Shown here: positions 9,266 to 18,330 of the stretch, one piece after another
Layout of the letters: each line of letters begins with the position of its first letter
Position numbering within the stretch: the first letter of the stretch is position 1
DNA from: DASXHY01 sp036272195
Lineage (GTDB): Bacteria > Verrucomicrobiota > Verrucomicrobiia > Limisphaerales > DASXHY01
NCBI GenBank assembly: GCA_036272195.1
Contig: DATAZE010000035.1
Location: forward strand, 130,312 to 194,311
Direction of reading: 5' to 3'
Length of the DNA: 64,000 nucleotides
Program-made: the position numbers and the translations under genes
Notes under the pieces: generated by a model
Database searches by the model: none
What the model saw: the letters and a program-made list of their open reading frames with translations, nothing else
What the model was told of the DNA's origin: nothing

Positions 9266-10903
9266 TTGAAGGTCGCTCTCGCCCAAATCAATCCCACGGT
9301 CGGCGACCTCGTCGGCAACGAGGCAAAAATTCTCGCCGCGTACCGACGCGGTGTTGAAGCCAGCGCGGAAATAGTGCTGTGCCCCGAGCTGAGCACGACC
9401 GGTTATCCGCCGCGCGACCTGTTGCTCAAGAAAAGGTTCATCACACAAAATCTCGAGTTGTTGGACCGGCTCGCAGCGTTCACGGGCAAGGTGGCGTTGA
9501 TGGTTGGATGCGTGGGAAAGAACGAAATCCGGCCCGGACGCGAAGTGACCAATTCCGTGGCACTGTTGCAGCACGGAAAAATTGTGACCACGCGAGATAA
9601 AACCCTGCTGCCCACCTATGACGTTTTCGACGAAGACCGTTATTTCGAACCGGCCATCGAAAATCAGCCGGCGGAATTTGGTAGCGGAAAAATTGCCCTG
9701 ACGATCTGCGAGGACATTTGGAACGACGAAGATTTCTGGAGCGAGCGGCGCTATCAGCATAATCCGCCGGTGGAATTGGCGGCTGCCGGCGCTGGAATCA
9801 TTTTCAATATATCCGCATCGCCCTGGAATCTTGGAAAAAATAAAACGCGCTTTGAAATGCTGCGCAGCATCGCGCAAAAGACGCGGCGTCCGGTGGTCTT
9901 TTGCAACCAGGTGGGCGGGAACGATGAATTGATTTTTGACGGCAGCAGCCTCGTATTCAACGCCAATGGCGATTTGATCGCGCAGGGAAAATGGTTCGAA
10001 GAGGATTTTGTCGTCATCGATACCGAATCGAAAGCGGTCGTTCAACTCGTTGAATTATCCACCGAAGAGGCGGTTTACAAGGCGTTAACCCTCGGCTTGA
10101 GGGATTATTTCTACAAGTGCGGTTTCAAATCGGCAGTCCTCGGATTGAGCGGCGGGATTGATTCGGCGATTACCGCGTGCATCGCGGTTGCGGCGCTGGG
10201 CAAAGAAAATGTGCGCGGAGTTTCGTTGCCATCGCAATTTTCATCGCAGCACAGCCTGGACGACGCGCGCATGCTGGCGGAGCGATTGGGCATTCCGTAC
10301 GACGTGGTGCCGATTCAAAGGGCGTTCGAGACCATGAAAGGCCAGCTCCAACCCGTGTTCGCCGGGAAGCCCGAGGACACGACGGAGGAAAATCTGCAGG
10401 CGCGGTTGCGCGGCGTGATTTTGATGGCGCTATCTAACAAATTCGGCTCGCTGCTCCTTACCACGGGCAACAAAAGTGAAATCGCGGTCGGCTATTGCAC
10501 GCTTTACGGCGACATGGCCGGCGGCCTCGCGGTCATCAGCGACGTGCCGAAAACGATGATCTATCGAATCGCGAAATGGATCAATCGCGAGCGGGAAATC
10601 ATTCCCAACTCCTCCATTACCAAACCACCGTCCGCCGAGTTGCGCCCGAATCAATGCGACCAGGATTCCCTGCCGCCGTATGAAATCCTGGATGCGATTT
10701 TGGACCTATACGTGGTGCAAAGCAAATCCGCCTCAGACATCGTAGCCGCGGGATTCGATGAAGCAACCGTTCGCAAAGTGGTTCGTTTAATAGATCTCAG
10801 CGAGTATAAGCGGCGTCAGGCCGCGCCGGGCTTGAAGGTAACCACCAAGGCCTTTGGCGTGGGACGGCGAATGCCCATCGCGCAGAGGTATTGGGAGAAA
10901 TAA
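9266..10903 (+). CDS. nadE: Glutamine-dependent NAD+ synthetase
   Basis: 545 residues, the usual size of the two-domain enzyme. It makes NAD+ from nicotinic acid adenine dinucleotide, ATP and glutamine in the cytoplasm. The N-terminal nitrilase-type glutaminase domain shows Glu41 (CPELSTTGYPPRDLL), Lys112 (RDKTLLPTYDVFDE) and Cys148 (ALTICEDIWND). The synthetase domain has the P-loop SGGIDS at 295-300, and LTTGNKSE and GYCTLYGDMAGG downstream. The start is TTG at 9266. It is supported by the family-typical beginning MKVALAQINPTVGD and by a GAGG site about 6 bases upstream that overlaps the previous stop codon. The stop lies 4 bases from the end of the convergent gene. Confidence 0.97.
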   Translation: MKVALAQINPTVGDLVGNEAKILAAYRRGVEASAEIVLCPELSTTGYPPRDLLLKKRFITQNLELLDRLAAFTGKVALMVGCVGKNEIRPGREVTNSVALLQHGKIVTTRDKTLLPTYDVFDEDRYFEPAIENQPAEFGSGKIALTICEDIWNDEDFWSERRYQHNPPVELAAAGAGIIFNISASPWNLGKNKTRFEMLRSIAQKTRRPVVFCNQVGGNDELIFDGSSLVFNANGDLIAQGKWFEEDFVVIDTESKAVVQLVELSTEEAVYKALTLGLRDYFYKCGFKSAVLGLSGGIDSAITACIAVAALGKENVRGVSLPSQFSSQHSLDDARMLAERLGIPYDVVPIQRAFETMKGQLQPVFAGKPEDTTEENLQARLRGVILMALSNKFGSLLLTTGNKSEIAVGYCTLYGDMAGGLAVISDVPKTMIYRIAKWINREREIIPNSSITKPPSAELRPNQCDQDSLPPYEILDAILDLYVVQSKSASDIVAAGFDEATVRKVVRLIDLSEYKRRQAAPGLKVTTKAFGVGRRMPIAQRYWEK

Positions 10904-10907
10904 AAGG

Positions 10908-12449
10908 TTAATTACTCGGTACGACGCGGAAAAACCTTTGCGGAAGTATGCTGTTGTGCGCCCATGTAATCGGCAGCCCCCAATTTGTAACGATTCCTGC
11001 TGTTGTCCAATCCAGAAGATTCGTGGAAGTTTGGAAAGCCATGGCTTTACCGAAAAGCATTGGCGAGTCCCAGCTAAAAAATGCGAGAATCGAATCGTTT
11101 CCATTTATTTGCAAGTCGATTTCCGCAGAACTAACACTCTGCTGAAATTTTTCCACGGGATAGACGACGGGGGAATTTGTAGAGTTGTCGAATGAGCCCC
11201 ACCGAACTTGGCTTATGGACGAAGTGTTTTCCGGCTGGAAGTCGCCAGTGAAAATGGTCGCCGCTACATTCGGCTCAAAGGCAATGTTTATGGGGGGGCG
11301 AATTATGCCAGGCCCGGGCGCACCTGGATTTCCGGCAAGGTTGGCATTATTCAGCCAGTTGCTGGTGCAGGTGGACTGGTATCCCCAGTTGTTCCAAACA
11401 TTGGAAACGGTGAAAATGATATCCGGTGTTGAAACGATGCGTTCCAATTGTTGATGCATGATTGTGTTGTTCGTCAAATAAGTATCGGCAAACTGGTTGG
11501 TTACAGGGACGTAAGCCCTTTCTAACAAGGGATCATAGTCCTGTCGTATAAATGTGATTTTGTCTATGCCGGCCCGTAAGGCCACATTGACGTAAGAACC
11601 AGCGTTCGTTCCCGTCCCGTGGACATCCGACAACAGAGGCTCAAATTGAAAGTTATTGGTTCGAAGCAAAAAATGAAGGCCGCCAACGTCGTCGAACGTC
11701 AACCTGGTGTAAAATGTTCCCGGCAACAATCCGTCATTAAAATATCCGCCACTATCTGCCACTGCTGTGTAAATCGGCGTTAAAGGATCTAGCGCAAACA
11801 CGTCCTCCATTGCGAAAAATTGACCCTCAAAATAATCCCCAACTGTAAAGTTAGTATATTCGAAGCGGTTGACAAAATTTGTCGGCAGGAAAGAAACGGG
11901 GTCAAAATTTCGGTCCAATATTGTCGCGGCAGTCACTATATTACTTGTTGCAGAATAGTCAAAATCATGGAGACAGAAGGCGTATCGAGTTGGCTGAGCG
12001 AGTCCGAGTTGTTGAAGGACAAGAAAGAGTGCAGCGGATTTTAGATCGACCAGAGACGCACTTGCTGCCGCAAGGTTGTTTGCGGTGGTATTTGGTGGAT
12101 AGCTGTTCAGGTCAATTTGAGAAGCGGGCGGCAAATCATTCAGGATTTGTATGGCCCCTTCTACCGCGGCTACCCCGTTCGTCCCGAAGCAATCGATGAA
12201 CGATTGATCGAACGCATAGGTGATGACAGGCACGTTCCAACGGTATCCCTGTGTGATGTCCATTGGGCCACCAAGGTCCGACGGCGATACCATAAAACCA
12301 TTTGTGACCGTCATCCAGTTTTCGAACGGTCCAAGCAGGGAAAAGGCTTTTGTTTGTTGCGTGAAAAATAGAAACAGGAGAACGGTGGCAAGAATGACGC
12401 GGCCAAGTATTCGGTTCCCATCAAAACTATGAAAAAGACTCGTTTTCAT
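10908..12449 (-). CDS. Secreted hypothetical protein with verrucomicrobial C-terminal module
   Basis: 513 residues. The N-terminus MKTSLFHSF...ILATVLLFLFFTQQTKA is a signal peptide. The mature part begins with a region (YRWNVPVITYAFDQSFIDCFG, then AVEGAIQILNDLPP) reminiscent of secreted protease-like proteins, but no HExxH zinc motif is present, so no enzyme is assigned. The C-terminus (FQTSTNLLDWTTAGIV...QRFFRVVPSN) is the short beta-rich tail found on many exported proteins of Verrucomicrobia. It converges on nadE with a 4-base gap, leaving almost no room for separate terminators, and is divergent from hemL across about 100 bases. Confidence 0.75.
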   Translation of the reverse strand: MKTSLFHSFDGNRILGRVILATVLLFLFFTQQTKAFSLLGPFENWMTVTNGFMVSPSDLGGPMDITQGYRWNVPVITYAFDQSFIDCFGTNGVAAVEGAIQILNDLPPASQIDLNSYPPNTTANNLAAASASLVDLKSAALFLVLQQLGLAQPTRYAFCLHDFDYSATSNIVTAATILDRNFDPVSFLPTNFVNRFEYTNFTVGDYFEGQFFAMEDVFALDPLTPIYTAVADSGGYFNDGLLPGTFYTRLTFDDVGGLHFLLRTNNFQFEPLLSDVHGTGTNAGSYVNVALRAGIDKITFIRQDYDPLLERAYVPVTNQFADTYLTNNTIMHQQLERIVSTPDIIFTVSNVWNNWGYQSTCTSNWLNNANLAGNPGAPGPGIIRPPINIAFEPNVAATIFTGDFQPENTSSISQVRWGSFDNSTNSPVVYPVEKFQQSVSSAEIDLQINGNDSILAFFSWDSPMLFGKAMAFQTSTNLLDWTTAGIVTNWGLPITWAHNSILPQRFFRVVPSN

Positions 12450-12552
12450 CCTTAAAGCAAAAAGGGATCGTAACTTGTGAAGAGCTTTAATTCAACGAAT
12501 TCCTGGCGAAAACTGCTCGCGGCAGATATGGCAGATAGATAAGTTTCTTTTG
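12450..12552. promoter_or_regulatory. Divergent intergenic region before hemL
   Basis: The 103 bases between the secreted protein (minus) and hemL (plus) must hold both promoters. No consensus pair stands out, and no ribosome binding site is visible before hemL (the bases before its ATG are T-rich). Confidence 0.4.
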
Positions 12553-13836
12553 ATGACGCATACGCAATCCGAAAAACTCTTCGCCGAAGCGCTGAACTAC
12601 ATCCCCGGCGGCGTAAATTCACCCGTGCGGGCGTTTCGCGCCGTGGGCGGCCAGCCATTTTTCGTGAACAAAGCCAAGGGCGCGCACGTGTGGGATGTGG
12701 ATGGCAACGACTACCTTGATTACGTCTGCACGTGGGGCCCGGCGATACTTGGGCACGCGCATCCAAAAATTATTTCCGCCGTAAAAGCCGCCGCGGAGCA
12801 TGGCACGAGTTTTGGGATTCCCAATCCCTCCGAAGTCACGATGGCGAAATTGATTTGCTCGCTCGTGCCCAGCGTCAAGAAGGTGCGTATGACCAATTCC
12901 GGCACTGAAGCGTGCATGTCTGCAATCCGGTTGGCGCGCGGCTTCACCAAGCGCGACAAAATCATCAAGTTCGACGGCTGCTATCATGGCCATGCGGATT
13001 CGTTGCTCGTGAAAGCTGGTTCGGGCGCGCTCACCTTCGGAAATCCAGACAGCGCGGGCGTGCCCGCCGCGTTCACGCAGCACACGATTGTTGTGCCTTA
13101 CAATGACATCGACGCGGTCAAGGCTGCGTTTGCTGCCAACCAAAATCAAGTCGCGGGAATAATTGTCGAGCCGGTGCCAGGCAATGCCGGTTTGTATTTG
13201 CCGAAGCCCGGTTACCTGGAATTCCTGCGGGAAATCACCAAAGCGAACGGCGCATTGCTTATTTTCGACGAAGTGATGACCGGTTTCCGCCTCGCCAAAG
13301 GCGGCGCGCAGGGGCGGTTTGGAATCACGCCAGACCTTTCGTGCTTTGGAAAAGTGATTGGTGGCGGATTGCCGGTGGGAGCGTTTGGCGGGCGCGCGGA
13401 CATCATGGATTTTCTCGCACCGCTCGGCCCGGTGTACCAGGCGGGCACGCTCAGTGGAAATCCAATTGCGATGGCGGCCGGAATTGCCGCGCTGGAGGAA
13501 TTGGAATCCGGCGGCGATTACTGCCACCTCGAAGAGTTGGGCGAGCAACTCGAGGCGGGCATGCGAGACGCTGCGAAATCCGCAAAGGTGCCCGTGCAGT
13601 TTATTTCGTGCGGTTCGATGTTCTGCGGATATTTCACCAGCGGACCGGTGCATAACCTCGCCGAAGCGATGAAGAGCGACCGTGAGCGTTTCAAAAAATA
13701 TTTCCACGGAATGCTGGACGAAGGAATTTATTTCGCGCCCTCGCAATTCGAGGCCGGATTTATTTCCACGGCTCACACGACTGAGGATATTGAGAAAACA
13801 GTACGCGCGGCGGCGAAGGTGATGAAAACGTTATGA
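12553..13836 (+). CDS. hemL: Glutamate-1-semialdehyde 2,1-aminomutase
   Basis: 427 residues starting at the ATG at 12553 (a TTG lies one codon earlier). It is a class III aminotransferase using pyridoxal phosphate. It converts glutamate-1-semialdehyde to 5-aminolevulinate in the C5 haem pathway. The family landmarks are present: YIPGGVNSPVRAF near the start, NSGTEACMSAIRLARG, FDEVMTGFR, and the PLP-binding lysine in CFGKVIGGGLPVGAFGG at about residue 267. Length and motifs are canonical. Its stop codon directly abuts the stop codon of the convergent GNAT gene, so the two coding regions overlap tail to tail by 6 bases. Confidence 0.97.
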   Translation: MTHTQSEKLFAEALNYIPGGVNSPVRAFRAVGGQPFFVNKAKGAHVWDVDGNDYLDYVCTWGPAILGHAHPKIISAVKAAAEHGTSFGIPNPSEVTMAKLICSLVPSVKKVRMTNSGTEACMSAIRLARGFTKRDKIIKFDGCYHGHADSLLVKAGSGALTFGNPDSAGVPAAFTQHTIVVPYNDIDAVKAAFAANQNQVAGIIVEPVPGNAGLYLPKPGYLEFLREITKANGALLIFDEVMTGFRLAKGGAQGRFGITPDLSCFGKVIGGGLPVGAFGGRADIMDFLAPLGPVYQAGTLSGNPIAMAAGIAALEELESGGDYCHLEELGEQLEAGMRDAAKSAKVPVQFISCGSMFCGYFTSGPVHNLAEAMKSDRERFKKYFHGMLDEGIYFAPSQFEAGFISTAHTTEDIEKTVRAAAKVMKTL

Positions 13837-14568
13837 AGTCTTTTTCTCTTCCGGCGAAGGCCCGCTGAAATATTCCTCCGCAAGTATTGCGTACCAAAGA
13901 GTCGAGCGCCATTGGCCGTCGAGGAAATGGTTTTTAATAAATTCAGCTTCCTGTCTCATGCCCGATCCCTCATAAAGACGGCGGCCTTCAGAATCATCAC
14001 GATTGCATTGCGCGTAAACGCGGTGCAGGTGCAATTCCTGGAAACAAAAGTCGAGTGCGGCGTCAAAGGTTTCGAGTTCCCAGCCCGGAAGAGATCCGGC
14101 TTTGCCGGGCGTCACTGAAATCTCCATCTGATTTAAGGACGGGTCCGAGAACATCAAGCTGAAGGAGCCGATGACCTTCCTGGTTTCTCGCACTTCCACG
14201 GCGAGATAAAAGGGCTGACGCACTTCTGTCAATCGCGCCTGGGAGATACTATGGAGCCAGCCGGTGGCTTCGTCTTCCTCATCAAATTGAAATTCCAGCA
14301 AGTCCTTCCAGTCACCGGGTTCGAAGCGGCGCAAGCGAAGCCGAGTGCCCTCGACGGGCAGGGGAAGCCGGCGTGCGGCGCTTTCCGATGACTCGGGCAC
14401 GGGCACGAGAAACGTTTCCAGGCAATTCATGCATTCCCGCGCGAGGCGGGCGGCTGAAGCGGGAAAGGAATTCAGCGCGCCGCAGTAAGGGCACTTGAAA
14501 TCCAAAAAATCTTCGCCGGTCATTTCCGAATTCATGTCGCTGGTTAAGGAAAGCTCGAATGGAACCAT
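13831..14568 (-). CDS. GNAT-family N-acetyltransferase with N-terminal zinc-ribbon-like segment
   Basis: 245 residues. Residues about 25-55 hold CPYC and CMNC pairs, a likely zinc ribbon. Residues about 72-230 look like a RimJ/RimL-type GNAT domain: TRLRLRRFEPGDWKDLLEF, then KVIGSFSLMF, and HRVYAQCNRDDSEGRRLYEGSGMRQEAEF. The acceptor substrate is unknown; this GNAT branch often acetylates protein N-termini or small amines. The start is uncertain: the Met 11 codons in (MNSEM, 14535) is also possible and neither start has a clear ribosome binding site. Confidence 0.8.
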   Translation of the reverse strand: MVPFELSLTSDMNSEMTGEDFLDFKCPYCGALNSFPASAARLARECMNCLETFLVPVPESSESAARRLPLPVEGTRLRLRRFEPGDWKDLLEFQFDEEDEATGWLHSISQARLTEVRQPFYLAVEVRETRKVIGSFSLMFSDPSLNQMEISVTPGKAGSLPGWELETFDAALDFCFQELHLHRVYAQCNRDDSEGRRLYEGSGMRQEAEFIKNHFLDGQWRSTLWYAILAEEYFSGPSPEEKKTS

Positions 14569-14632
14569 TTCTCAAGGGAATTTCCGAACGCGAGGGCAGG
14601 GCAGGCGCTGCTGTGTTTGCTTAAATTTAAGT

Positions 14633-14656
14633 GCGACGGTCGCAGACCGCCGCTAC
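14633..14656. repeat. Short palindromic intergenic element
   Basis: GCGACGGTCGCAGACC followed by GCCGCTACA lies immediately upstream of the GGQ protein start. It contains a GCGAC/GTCGC arm pair. It is read as a fragment of a dispersed palindrome of the type abundant in this genome. A TTAAATTTAA palindrome lies just before it. Confidence 0.45.
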
Positions 14657-14657
14657 A

Positions 14658-15080
14658 ATGAAACGCATGAGTTCGTTCCCCGTCAGCACCGAAAAGGAAA
14701 ATCAATTGGCGCAGCGCATGGCGTCTTTGGGGGTGCGCGAGAGTGATATTGACGAGTCGTTTGTGCGCTCGGGCGGTCATGGCGGGCAGAACGTCAATAA
14801 GACTTCCACTTGCGTGATGTTGGTGCATCGCCCGAGCGGCGTGCAGGTCAAATGCCAGGAAACGCGGCAGCAGGGCCTGAATCGATTCATCGCGCGCCGG
14901 CTGTTGCTGGATAAAATCGAGGAAAAGAAAAACGGTTTTGTGGCGGCGAAACGTTCCGAGATCGAAAAAATTCGGCGGCAGAAGCGAAAGCGTTCCCAGC
15001 GGGCGAAAAATAAGATGCTCGCCGGCAAGGCTCATCAAGCCGAGAAGAAACAATTCCGCCGCGGGGTCGGCATGGATTAG
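14658..15080 (+). CDS. Release-factor-like GGQ-domain protein (ArfB-type)
   Basis: About 140 residues from the ATG at 14658 (another Met three codons later). The core is a class I release factor domain III with the GGQ motif in SGGHGGQNVNKTSTCVML near residues 38-55. This loop hydrolyses peptidyl-tRNA in the ribosome. A highly basic C-terminal tail (KRKRSQRAKNKMLAGK) follows, as in ArfB/ICT1-like rescue factors that insert such a tail into the mRNA channel. There is no codon-recognition domain, so rescue of stalled ribosomes is the likely role. Length matches ArfB (about 140 aa), but assignment to that exact family rather than to the related bacterial release-factor-like group is not certain. 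Confidence 0.85.
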   Translation: MKRMSSFPVSTEKENQLAQRMASLGVRESDIDESFVRSGGHGGQNVNKTSTCVMLVHRPSGVQVKCQETRQQGLNRFIARRLLLDKIEEKKNGFVAAKRSEIEKIRRQKRKRSQRAKNKMLAGKAHQAEKKQFRRGVGMD

Positions 15081-15224
15081 AGGGACAATCCAGGGTGAAT
15101 AAATGGCAGAATTAGATGTAGCGCGACCGCGGAAGGATGCGTATTTTCTGCGGCACGGCCGTTCGGGGCGAGTTCCACGAGCCTGATTTCCCGACGCCTT
15201 TAACCTGAAAACGAAACTGGATTT

Positions 15225-16307
15225 ATGACACAAATCGCACAATTGCTCGGCGACAAGGCCGATTATCTTCTGAATTTCAAGCAACCCAAAATCTCGAAGG
15301 AAGAGTTGCATGTTCCGGGCCCGGATTTTATCGACCGGATTTATTCCATCTCGAACCGCAATAACCGCGTGCTGGTGAATTTGCAGCGGCTGTTCGGCGC
15401 GGGCCGGCTGGGCGGCACGGGATATCTTTCCATTCTGCCGGTGGACCAGGGCATTGAGCATTCCGCCGGCGCGAGTTTTGCCAGGAACCCGGCTTATTTT
15501 GATCCGGAAAACATCGTGAAGCTCGCCATTGAGGGCGGTTGCAACGCGGTCGCCTCCACCTTCGGCGTGCTCGGCGTGGTGTCGCGCAAGTATGCGCACA
15601 AGATACCGCTGCTCGTGAAAATCAATCACAACGAGCTGCTCACCTACCCGAACAAGTCCGACCAGATTATGTTCGGCACAATCAAGGAAGCGGCGGACAT
15701 GGGCGCAGCAGCGGTGGGCGCCACGATCTATTTCGGCTCGCCGGAAAGTGGGCGGCAGATTGTGGAAGTGGCGCAGGCGTTTGCGCTGGCGCATGAACTC
15801 GGCATGGCCACCGTGTTGTGGTGCTATCTGCGCAATAATGCTTTCAAGATCAAAGGCCCGGATGGCAAGTCGACGGATTATCATGTGTCCACCGACCTTA
15901 CCGGCCAGGCAAATCATCTGGGCGTAACCATTCAGGCGGACATCATCAAACAGAAACTGCCGGAGAATAACGGCGGTTTCAAAGCGTTGAACACCGGCAG
16001 TTCGAGCTACGGGAAATTGGATGAGAAAATTTATACCGAACTGACCAGTGACCATCCGATTGACTTGTGCCGCTACCAGATCGCGAATTGTTACATGGGC
16101 CGCGCCGGACTCATCAACAGCGGTGGCGAATCCAAGGGCAAAGGCGATTTGGAACAAGCCGTTGCGACCGCAGTCGTCAACAAACGCGCCGGTGGGACGG
16201 GATTGATCTCCGGCCGTAAGGCGTTTCAACGGCCGATGAAAGAAGGCGTCGGTTTGCTCAATGCCATCCAGGATGTTTATCTAAGCAAAGAAGTGACGAT
16301 CGCCTAA
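15225..16307 (+). CDS. Class I fructose-bisphosphate aldolase (FbaB/DhnA type)
   Basis: 360 residues, close to the usual length of this DeoC/FbaB-family aldolase. It cleaves fructose 1,6-bisphosphate through a Schiff base, in glycolysis and gluconeogenesis. Visible landmarks are YLSILPVDQGIEHSAG, KINHNELLTYPNKSDQIMFG, AAAVGATIYFGSPES, LWCYLRNNAFK and the C-terminal GLISGRKAFQRPM; the lysine in this last motif fits the phosphate-binding/Schiff-base region. The ATG at 15225 is preceded by a weak GGA. The about 145 bases upstream contain no convincing gene (only a 27-codon open frame at 15104). A strong terminator follows the gene. Confidence 0.92.
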   Translation: MTQIAQLLGDKADYLLNFKQPKISKEELHVPGPDFIDRIYSISNRNNRVLVNLQRLFGAGRLGGTGYLSILPVDQGIEHSAGASFARNPAYFDPENIVKLAIEGGCNAVASTFGVLGVVSRKYAHKIPLLVKINHNELLTYPNKSDQIMFGTIKEAADMGAAAVGATIYFGSPESGRQIVEVAQAFALAHELGMATVLWCYLRNNAFKIKGPDGKSTDYHVSTDLTGQANHLGVTIQADIIKQKLPENNGGFKALNTGSSSYGKLDEKIYTELTSDHPIDLCRYQIANCYMGRAGLINSGGESKGKGDLEQAVATAVVNKRAGGTGLISGRKAFQRPMKEGVGLLNAIQDVYLSKEVTIA

Positions 16308-16333
16308 GCCATCCTCCAGGTTTTTTAACAACA

Positions 16334-16372
16334 AACGCGCCGGTGTCGTAAAGGCACCCGGCGCGTTTTTTT
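16334..16372 (+). terminator. Rho-independent terminator after the aldolase gene
   Basis: The stem ACGCGCCGG-TG pairs with CA-CCCGGCGCGT across a short loop and is followed by seven T. It lies 27 bases after the aldolase stop codon and before a convergent small gene. Confidence 0.88.
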
Positions 16373-16426
16373 GGTAAGCGCGTCGAAAATTCAGCGGCGA
16401 CTGGTGCGTCGCGACGTCGGAATTGT

Positions 16427-16711
16427 TTAATTCTCCAGGCTGGAGAATTCCCCGACTGGTCGCGTGAACGCGGCCTTGGCCGGAACCGCCACCAGCGTGT
16501 GTGCGGTTTTCTTGATGCTCCGGGACATGGCCGCGAAAGGCAGGCACACAAGAAACAGCGCGGAGCCACCGATGGTGGCTACCATGCATCCGGGACGCAC
16601 CAGGCTGACATCCACCAATGCGTTCAGCGTTTTGTCTTCTTCGGCTCCGGCGGGAGTTGCGGCGCTCAGGAGGGTCAGGGCGCAGAGTGCAGTCAATAGT
16701 TTGGTTTTCAT
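16427..16711 (-). CDS. Small exported protein with one membrane segment
   Basis: 94 residues. The N-terminus MKTKLLTALCALTLLSAATPAGA is a signal peptide. After a short polar stretch a second hydrophobic segment (MVATIGGSALFLVCLPFAAM, about residues 43-62) could be a membrane helix, followed by a basic patch. No family was recognised. It is likely an envelope protein. Confidence 0.7.
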   Translation of the reverse strand: MKTKLLTALCALTLLSAATPAGAEEDKTLNALVDVSLVRPGCMVATIGGSALFLVCLPFAAMSRSIKKTAHTLVAVPAKAAFTRPVGEFSSLEN

Positions 16712-16805
16712 GGCTATCCTTATTTAGGCTTAAAGTCCCCCATCCACCGTATAATATCAAGCTTTGGTCGACGCCTAGTTTCAGCGGCGGAAATTGACCA
16801 AATAT

Positions 16806-16906
16806 CGGAGCGCGGCTATGCGCGAAGCGCCAGCCGCAGCGGGCGGCGAGGTGCCCGTTGCAATCAGGTGTGCTGCGGCTGGTCTTTCAGACACAGCCGC
16901 GCTCCG
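16806..16906. repeat. 101-bp nested palindrome (REP-like element)
   Basis: Outer arms CGGAGCGCGGCT (16806-16817) and its exact complement (16895-16906) enclose inner arms CCAGCCGCAGC (16830-16840) and its complement (16872-16882). The element can fold into a long branched hairpin. It sits between two minus-strand genes and is typical of mobilised palindromes spread by REP-associated transposases, one of which is encoded at 18795. Confidence 0.85.
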
Positions 16907-16919
16907 TCAAAGGCCCTTT

Positions 16920-17846
16920 TCATGTTTGAGGCAAGTCGCTCAAGTTGATGCCCTCCCGTTTTTTCAAAGTGGCCTCGACCTTGGGCACGAACATTTGCGT
17001 TTCCGCCGGCAAATCATTGGCGATGGCGTCGTAGCTGTTGGCCTTATGGCGTTTCAACAGGTTTTGGATAGTGCCTTCACCGGCGTTGTAGGCGGCCAGT
17101 GCGAGCCGCCAATCCTTGAATTTTTCGTGGAGCAGTCCGAGATAAGTGGCGGCGGCGCGGGCGCTGGGTTCGGGATCAAGACGTTGGTCCAGCGGCCAGG
17201 TGCGCAGGCCGAAGCGTTTTGCTGTGTCCGGCATTAACTGGAACAAACCCGCCGCTCCCACCGGGCTGCGCGCCTCGGGATTGAATGAAGATTCCACTTC
17301 CGCCACCCACACGAGCTGGCTGGGGACTTTTTGCTGGGAGAAAATCGGTTTCAGCGTGCTCACGTAAGGTTTTGCCTCGCTGGGGAGCGGGCGCGTGGAA
17401 ATTTTCTTTATCCAGATTTCGCGAACCAGTTCCGGCACGGGCTGGAACGGTGGCGCGGGCGGCAGGCCGGGCGCGATTTTGGGCGGGGGAATGCGCAAGC
17501 GCAGTTCTTCCGCGGTGTCCAAATAATCCATCCGCGTTTTCAGCCAGGCCGCGTAAGGAGCGGTTTCCTCGTAGCCTTCCAGAATTGGCAGAATAGTTTT
17601 GGCGGAGTCGCGCACTTTGGCGAGGTCGATGACGTATTCGCCCTGGAGATCTTTTTGGAGTGAATCGAAAAACTGCCGAACTTTATCCTGGTCGGTGTTT
17701 TGCAGGGCCTGGAGGACGTTTTCATCTAGGTTGTCGTTCGCCCATTGTTGCGCGGACTGCATGAGGTCATCGACGGTGACGGTATTGGTTTGGCCGAAGG
17801 TCGTCAGTGCGCTGGCTAGAAGCAGGAATGCGCAAAGCGTTTTCAT
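16920..17846 (-). CDS. Lytic transglycosylase, SLT domain
   Basis: 308 residues from the Met at 17846, which opens a signal peptide (MKTLCAFLLLASALTTFG). The upstream 20 codons are unlikely to be translated. The C-terminal half is an SLT/MltC-type transglycosylase domain: VAEVESSFNPEARSPVGAAGLFQLMPDTAKRFG contains the catalytic Glu (in VESSFNP) and the GLFQLMP loop, and ALAAYNAGEGTIQNL is the third signature. It cleaves the glycan strand of peptidoglycan in the periplasm, forming 1,6-anhydro ends. The N-terminal part is helical and not recognised. Confidence 0.92.
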   Translation of the reverse strand: MKTLCAFLLLASALTTFGQTNTVTVDDLMQSAQQWANDNLDENVLQALQNTDQDKVRQFFDSLQKDLQGEYVIDLAKVRDSAKTILPILEGYEETAPYAAWLKTRMDYLDTAEELRLRIPPPKIAPGLPPAPPFQPVPELVREIWIKKISTRPLPSEAKPYVSTLKPIFSQQKVPSQLVWVAEVESSFNPEARSPVGAAGLFQLMPDTAKRFGLRTWPLDQRLDPEPSARAAATYLGLLHEKFKDWRLALAAYNAGEGTIQNLLKRHKANSYDAIANDLPAETQMFVPKVEATLKKREGINLSDLPQT

Positions 17847-18330
17847 GGCGGCGAGCATAGCATGAGCGGAAAAACATCCAAACTCCAGAGAAGCCCCAAG
17901 CAGCAATTCTCACTCTGCTTGTCGACTTTGGCGAAAGGTGTTCGTTTTTCTCGCGTTTCGTGCTGGCTCTCGGATTTGCATAAATGGGTGATTTGGCCCA
18001 CCCCCCCCTCGATCGGTGTGATTCAGTAGGATTCACTTTGATCGAGTATGAGGAGGCCCACAGATTGCGCGAATTTGCACGATTTTTTGGAACGACGTGT
18101 GGAATGAGATTTCTGGATTTCATTTTTTTACTTCCATTTTATATGGGCGTAAAAACTTACGGTAAGGTTTTTCGTGGCGGCGCGTGAGACGCTGGATGCG
18201 GTGGAAGTGGCTTTAGCGGAACTATTTGGAGAAATACGAAACGGTTTCGTGTTTTGCAGGATGGGGCGGTAGTGCAAGGAATTCAGTGGACCGGGGTTGT
18301 CCAAGGGGCGCCGCTAGTCTCATGGAATGA
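17847..18330. other. Long intergenic stretch without a recognised gene
   Basis: About 480 bases. Short open frames exist on both strands but none shows family motifs, a signal peptide or a plausible start. The run of eight C near 18001 and AT-rich patches suggest decayed sequence. Confidence 0.5.

Noticed and set aside
8581..9396. N-terminal extension of about 270 residues to the thioredoxin-like protein
   Set aside because: It is antisense to the DUF192 lipoprotein gene, and a proper signal peptide starts at 8580.
14544..16229. 561-codon open frame antisense to the GGQ protein and the aldolase
   Set aside because: It lies opposite two well-recognised genes and shows no family motif; long antisense frames are expected at this GC content.
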